A stretch of DNA of 25,843 bases from Candidatus Gastranaerophilales bacterium (lineage in GTDB: Bacteria > Cyanobacteriota > Vampirovibrionia > Gastranaerophilales > Gastranaerophilaceae), in contig CAJULH010000027.1 of NCBI GenBank assembly GCA_910587175.1, positions 1 through 25,843 of the forward strand, in the 5' to 3' direction. This document shows, piece after piece, positions 23,664 to 25,843 of the stretch (within the stretch, counting starts at the first letter, position 1; each line of letters begins with the position of its first letter). A program made the position numbers and the translations under genes. Under the pieces are notes generated by a model. It saw only the letters and a list, made by a program, of their open reading frames with translations. It had not been told where the DNA came from and made no database searches.

Positions 23664-24727
23664 AATTTCCACATTTTTTCTGCTTCGGCTAAAAGTGTTT
23701 CAGGAAGTCCTTCGGCTAAAAGCTTATTTTTTAATGATCCAAGAGTTCTTGCGCAGTCTGAAATTATCTCGTTATTCAACCTGAAGGAGCCAAAATAATC
23801 TTCTTTTTTTTGAATTGAAAACGGAGTTTCAAAATTATCCTGGAGTGTGCCTATTATTGTATCCATAAAAAGCTTTGTCCAGTTTTCGTTTGTCCCTTTC
23901 AACATAATTTCAGAATCAATATCCTTAAAAAAGGAGTTGTATTCAAGTAAATATACATTGTTTTCAGGTGTGATTATAATATCAAATCCCAAAATGCCGA
24001 CGTATTCGTTTTCTTCTCTTGCCAGACTTGAAATTGTCGGGAAAATTATTTCATTGTATATTTTTTCTTCCAAAACCTTGTCTACAAAGGGAACATCTTT
24101 TATTGAAATTTCATTTTGAAAACTTGCCGTAGTTCCGATTATTATAGGATTGAAACCGTCCGATAGCGCATAAACCGAGATTTCTTTTCCATAAATATAT
24201 TCTTCAATTAAAACCTTTTGATTTCCTCTTTGAAATAATTTTTCAATCTGTTTTTTGGCAGATGAAAAAGTTTCTGCTATATAAGCGGTTTCTGTTTCAG
24301 AATGCTCATCAGGTTTTATTACAAGCGGAAAATCGCTTGTTTTAATATATTCAATTGCCAGGTTTGATTTTTCAAAGAAAGCAAACTTTGGAGTTTTGAT
24401 TTTATTTTTATAGATAAATTTTTTGCCAAAAGATTTAGAAGATGCTATTTTAGATGCTTCTTTGTCCGGTGCCAGTATGGCAAGATTGCTTTCGCCAAAT
24501 TCTGTTAAATAATCAATATCGGGAAGATTATTTCCGGCAGTAATTGTTAAATTTATTTCATTTGCAAGAGCAAAATCTTTTAATTCTTCGATGTTTTCAG
24601 CATGGATGTTGATAAAATTTGCATTTGTATTTTCAGATGTTGTAAAAACTAGGAGATTTTCATCTTCTGCAAGGAAATTTGTTAAAATTTCCATAGTTTT
24701 TGCACTTCCTATGGTTAATATTCTCAT
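23660..24727 (-). CDS. Divergent PurD-like ATP-grasp protein
   Basis: The 355-residue protein aligns in outline with phosphoribosylamine-glycine ligase. It has an N-terminal Rossmann-like MRILTIGSA, then LAILAPDKEASKIASSKSFGKKF, VIKPD at 136-140, VLIEEYIYGKEISVYALSDG at 172-191 and GILGFDIIITPENNVYLLEYNS at 244-265, the last keeping the metal ligands E262 and N264. Features expected of true PurD are gone: the GREH motif, the AAGKGV glycine loop, NTGGMGAY and RFGDPE. It is also about 70 residues short at the C-terminus. It is likely an ATP-grasp enzyme with another substrate, or a degraded paralogue. AGGAGG precedes the ATG. It lies just after the rpsO terminator and overlaps yidD by 4 bases (ATGA). 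Confidence 0.78.
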   Translation of the reverse strand: MRILTIGSAKTMEILTNFLAEDENLLVFTTSENTNANFINIHAENIEELKDFALANEINLTITAGNNLPDIDYLTEFGESNLAILAPDKEASKIASSKSFGKKFIYKNKIKTPKFAFFEKSNLAIEYIKTSDFPLVIKPDEHSETETAYIAETFSSAKKQIEKLFQRGNQKVLIEEYIYGKEISVYALSDGFNPIIIGTTASFQNEISIKDVPFVDKVLEEKIYNEIIFPTISSLAREENEYVGILGFDIIITPENNVYLLEYNSFFKDIDSEIMLKGTNENWTKLFMDTIIGTLQDNFETPFSIQKKEDYFGSFRLNNEIISDCARTLGSLKNKLLAEGLPETLLAEAEKMWKL

Positions 24728-24762
24728 TTTAAAGCCTCCTGAAATTTTACATATGCCTGGTC

Positions 24763-24798
24763 TAAAAAAGGCACCTTATTTATAACAGGGTGCCTTTT
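24763..24798 (-). terminator. rpsO terminator
   Basis: AAAAGGCACC and GGTGCCTTTT (24766-24775 with 24789-24798) form a perfect 10-bp stem over a 13-base loop. Read on the minus strand it ends in a run of T, a strong intrinsic terminator. The PurD-like gene starts only about 36 bases farther on, so that gene depends on read-through or on a promoter overlapping this site. Confidence 0.88.
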
Positions 24799-24818
24799 AA
24801 TAGTTTTAAAACAGGTTA

Positions 24819-25088
24819 TTAACCTCTTAAATTTAGGTCTTTGATTAATTTTCTGTATTTTTCAAGGTCTGCTTCTTTGAGGTACGCAAGCATTCTTTTT
24901 CTCTTACCAACCATCATTAAAAGACCTCTTTTTGCCTGAAAATCTTTAGCGTTGATTTTAAGATGCTCAGTAAGTTCTGAGATTTTTTGTGAAAGCATTG
25001 CAACCTGAACCTCTACAGAGCCTGAATCCTTGCTATTTTTACCGAATTTTTTAATTAATTCCTGTTTGTTTTTTAGATTGATTGTCAT
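24819..25088 (-). CDS. rpsO: 30S ribosomal protein S15
   Basis: S15 binds 16S rRNA early in assembly of the 30S platform. The frame is open up to 25169, but the ATG at 25088 is chosen. It has AAAGGA seven bases upstream and yields the normal 89 residues, beginning MTINLKNKQELIKKFG. Family motifs are present: DSGSVEVQVAMLSQKI, LTEHLKINAKDF, RGLLMMVGKRKRMLAYLK and the C-terminal YRKLIKDLNLRG. It is transcribed alone from its own promoter and ends in a strong terminator. The usual partner pnp is not adjacent in this window. The roughly 46-base leader could host autoregulation, though no clear fold is visible. Confidence 0.98.
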   Translation of the reverse strand: MTINLKNKQELIKKFGKNSKDSGSVEVQVAMLSQKISELTEHLKINAKDFQAKRGLLMMVGKRKRMLAYLKEADLEKYRKLIKDLNLRG

Positions 25089-25140
25089 TTTTAATCCTTT
25101 TAAATTTTTTATTATTACTTTAAAAAGGTGGCGTAAATAT

Positions 25141-25169
25141 ATTACACAACAGACAAAAACCGATGTCAA
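25141..25169 (-). promoter_or_regulatory. rpsO promoter
   Basis: On the minus strand a perfect TTGACA (25164-25169), a 17-base spacer and TGTAAT (25141-25146) precede rpsO, with a leader of about 46 bases. The -35 box is back-to-back with that of the divergent tRNA-Leu promoter, which produces the apparent GTCAAG/CTTGAC inverted repeat. Confidence 0.65.
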
Positions 25170-25190
25170 GAATTGATTGTTTTGCCATAC

Positions 25191-25219
25191 TTGACGGCAG
25201 TGAATCTTTGGGTTAAATT
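25191..25219 (+). promoter_or_regulatory. tRNA-Leu(UAG) promoter
   Basis: TTGACG (25191-25196), a 17-base spacer and TAAATT (25214-25219) are a plausible sigma-70 promoter. The predicted start near 25226 would place most of the shared TTGATAATTGAATA element in the transcribed leader. An alternative reading is that GATAAT inside that element is the real -10. Confidence 0.5.
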
Positions 25220-25224
25220 AGATT

Positions 25225-25238
25225 TTGATAATTGAATA
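25225..25238 (+). promoter_or_regulatory. Shared tRNA-Leu leader element, third copy
   Basis: TTGATAATTGAATA here is identical to 10168-10181 and 10315-10328, 15 kb away. It lies 14 bases before the tRNA. It may be a -10 region (GATAAT), a box-A-like antitermination signal or a processing site. Confidence 0.6.
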
Positions 25239-25252
25239 GATAATATAGTTAT

Positions 25253-25337
25253 GGGCGCGTGGCGAAATTGGTAGACGCACCAGATTTAGGATCTGGCGCA
25301 GCAATGCATGGGGGTTCGATTCCCTTCGCGCCCACCA
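25253..25337 (+). tRNA. tRNA-Leu, anticodon UAG
   Basis: An 85-base class II tRNA including an encoded CCA end. The acceptor stem GGGCGCG pairs perfectly with CGCGCCC. The D arm is GCG/CGC, and the anticodon stem CCAGA/TCTGG holds the loop TTTAGGA with TAG at 25287-25289. A long variable arm and a T arm with loop TTCGATT follow. The discriminator is A. It reads CUA and other CUN codons by wobble. It is divergent from rpsO and followed by its own terminator. Confidence 0.97.
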
Positions 25338-25340
25338 TAG

Positions 25341-25366
25341 AAAAAGACCTCTTTTGGGTCTTTTTA
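25341..25366 (+). terminator. tRNA-Leu(UAG) terminator
   Basis: AAAAAGACC (25341-25349) pairs perfectly with GGTCTTTTT (25357-25365) over a 7-base loop, ending in T residues. This is an intrinsic terminator. Confidence 0.88.
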
Positions 25367-25416
25367 TTTTGCATATTTTAGTAACTGTTACAATTTAACT
25401 GTATTTTAACGACCAT

Positions 25417-25445
25417 TTTGATTTTTACGGATACTTTGATTTTTT
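25417..25445 (+). repeat. Direct repeat, copy 1
   Basis: TTTGATTTTTACGGATACTT followed by TGATTTTTT. The only internal difference from copy 2 at 25595 is one T in the first T-run. On the minus strand both copies would encode KIKVSVK if translated. Confidence 0.8.
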
Positions 25446-25594
25446 CCTGAAAACCTGCTTAAACAGGGACTTTTTTGGTCGGAAGTTTCTCAAACTTGGA
25501 AAAATCAAACTGGACGAAAACGGACTTTATTCGGATAAAATACGGGGCAAAATTCTCCCCCTTAAATGCAGTCAATGCCTGAAACTTACACTGG

Positions 25595-25625
25595 TTTGAT
25601 TTTTTACGGATACTTTGATTTTTTT
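25595..25625 (+). repeat. Direct repeat, copy 2
   Basis: Same unit as at 25417, 178 bases downstream, with one extra T inside and one at the end. The word TTTGATTTTT recurs inside each unit and appears once inverted near 25499-25509. Confidence 0.8.
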
Positions 25626-25843
25626 GGAAAGTCCGTTTTGAAATTTCAACAAAAAATATTGTAAGATAACACTTGGTTTGACAACAAAAGAAAATAGTCG
25701 GAAATATAGACAACAAAGTCGGAAGCGTAAATTCTCACGTGTTAAAAATTTAGCCCATTTCAAAGATGCGGAAGTTTTTGCTCTGAAATGCTATAAATTT
25801 ATTTTAACTTAATAGGTAAAACCCAACAATAAAAGTAATCTAT

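Larger units (their letters stand above)
25367..25843. other. Right-end region without a convincing gene
   Basis: About 477 bases hold only short minus-strand frames (85 and 63 codons, overlapping each other) with no Shine-Dalgarno site and unconvincing composition, so I call no gene. What is visible is repeat structure: two near-identical 29-31-bp direct repeats, a 12-bp inverted repeat (25517-25528 with 25628-25639) and three GTCGGAA words. It could be decayed coding DNA or a regulatory region for a gene beyond the edge. Confidence 0.55.

Noticed and set aside
25165..25195. GTCAAG/CTTGAC inverted repeat between rpsO and tRNA-Leu as an operator
   Set aside because: It is explained by two back-to-back TTGAC -35 boxes of divergent promoters.
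25459..25763. Two overlapping minus-strand frames of 85 and 63 codons at the right end
   Set aside because: They overlap each other in different frames, have no Shine-Dalgarno site, show no family motif and lie on simple T-rich repeats.
25253..25843. Integration site at tRNA-Leu(UAG)
   Set aside because: No copy of the tRNA 3' end and no integrase gene are present in the visible sequence.

Overview
The window looks like a stretch of ordinary chromosome from an AT-rich bacterium. A best guess is a non-photosynthetic relative of Cyanobacteria (Melainabacteria/Vampirovibrionia, Gastranaerophilales type). The basis is a combination: yggS next to sepF, an SLH-domain surface protein with a signal peptide, DXP-type vitamin B6 synthesis (pdxJ), a DUF475/TerC protein, strong Shine-Dalgarno sites and frequent GTG/TTG starts. 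This placement is inference; no rRNA is present to confirm it. No prophage, IS element, CRISPR array or plasmid function was seen.

Layout, left to right. Positions 1-2935 (minus) hold most of a large zinc-ribbon/AAA ATPase regulator that runs off the left edge; no stop is seen in 977 codons. Positions 3125-6824 (plus) hold pdxJ, a 483-residue protein with an ADP-ribosyltransferase-like C-terminal domain, then yggS and sepF with their own strong promoter. Positions 6991-8259 (plus) encode an SLH-domain secreted protein. Positions 8477-10132 (plus) hold acpP and fabF, followed by a structured, partly duplicated leader and tRNA-Leu(GAG). Positions 10482-14799 (minus) hold a kinase-fold protein with a degraded DFG site and a tight acpS / sugar porter / DUF475 cluster. 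Positions 15046-18216 (plus) encode a SWIM-SNF2 helicase. Positions 18255-25088 (minus) hold an HD-domain protein, dnaE, two tiny membrane proteins, yidD, a PurD-like ATP-grasp protein and rpsO. The right end has tRNA-Leu(UAG) and about 470 bp of repeat-bearing DNA with no convincing gene.

Several genes are functionally linked. acpS makes holo-ACP from the acpP product, and FabF uses ACP-bound acyl chains. pdxJ makes pyridoxine 5'-phosphate and YggS buffers pyridoxal phosphate. sepF (septum), dnaE (replication), rpsO (ribosome) and yidD (membrane protein insertion) are housekeeping. The unfamiliar material consists of single genes: the ART-like protein, the kinase-like protein, the HD protein, the degenerate PurD-like protein overlapping yidD, and a coupled pair of small membrane proteins. 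The most interesting non-coding signals are a 14-nt element shared by the leaders of both tRNA-Leu genes, duplicated once as part of a 30-bp repeat, and a CATG-rich dyad inside the yggS-sepF promoter. I see no convincing multi-gene novel system.
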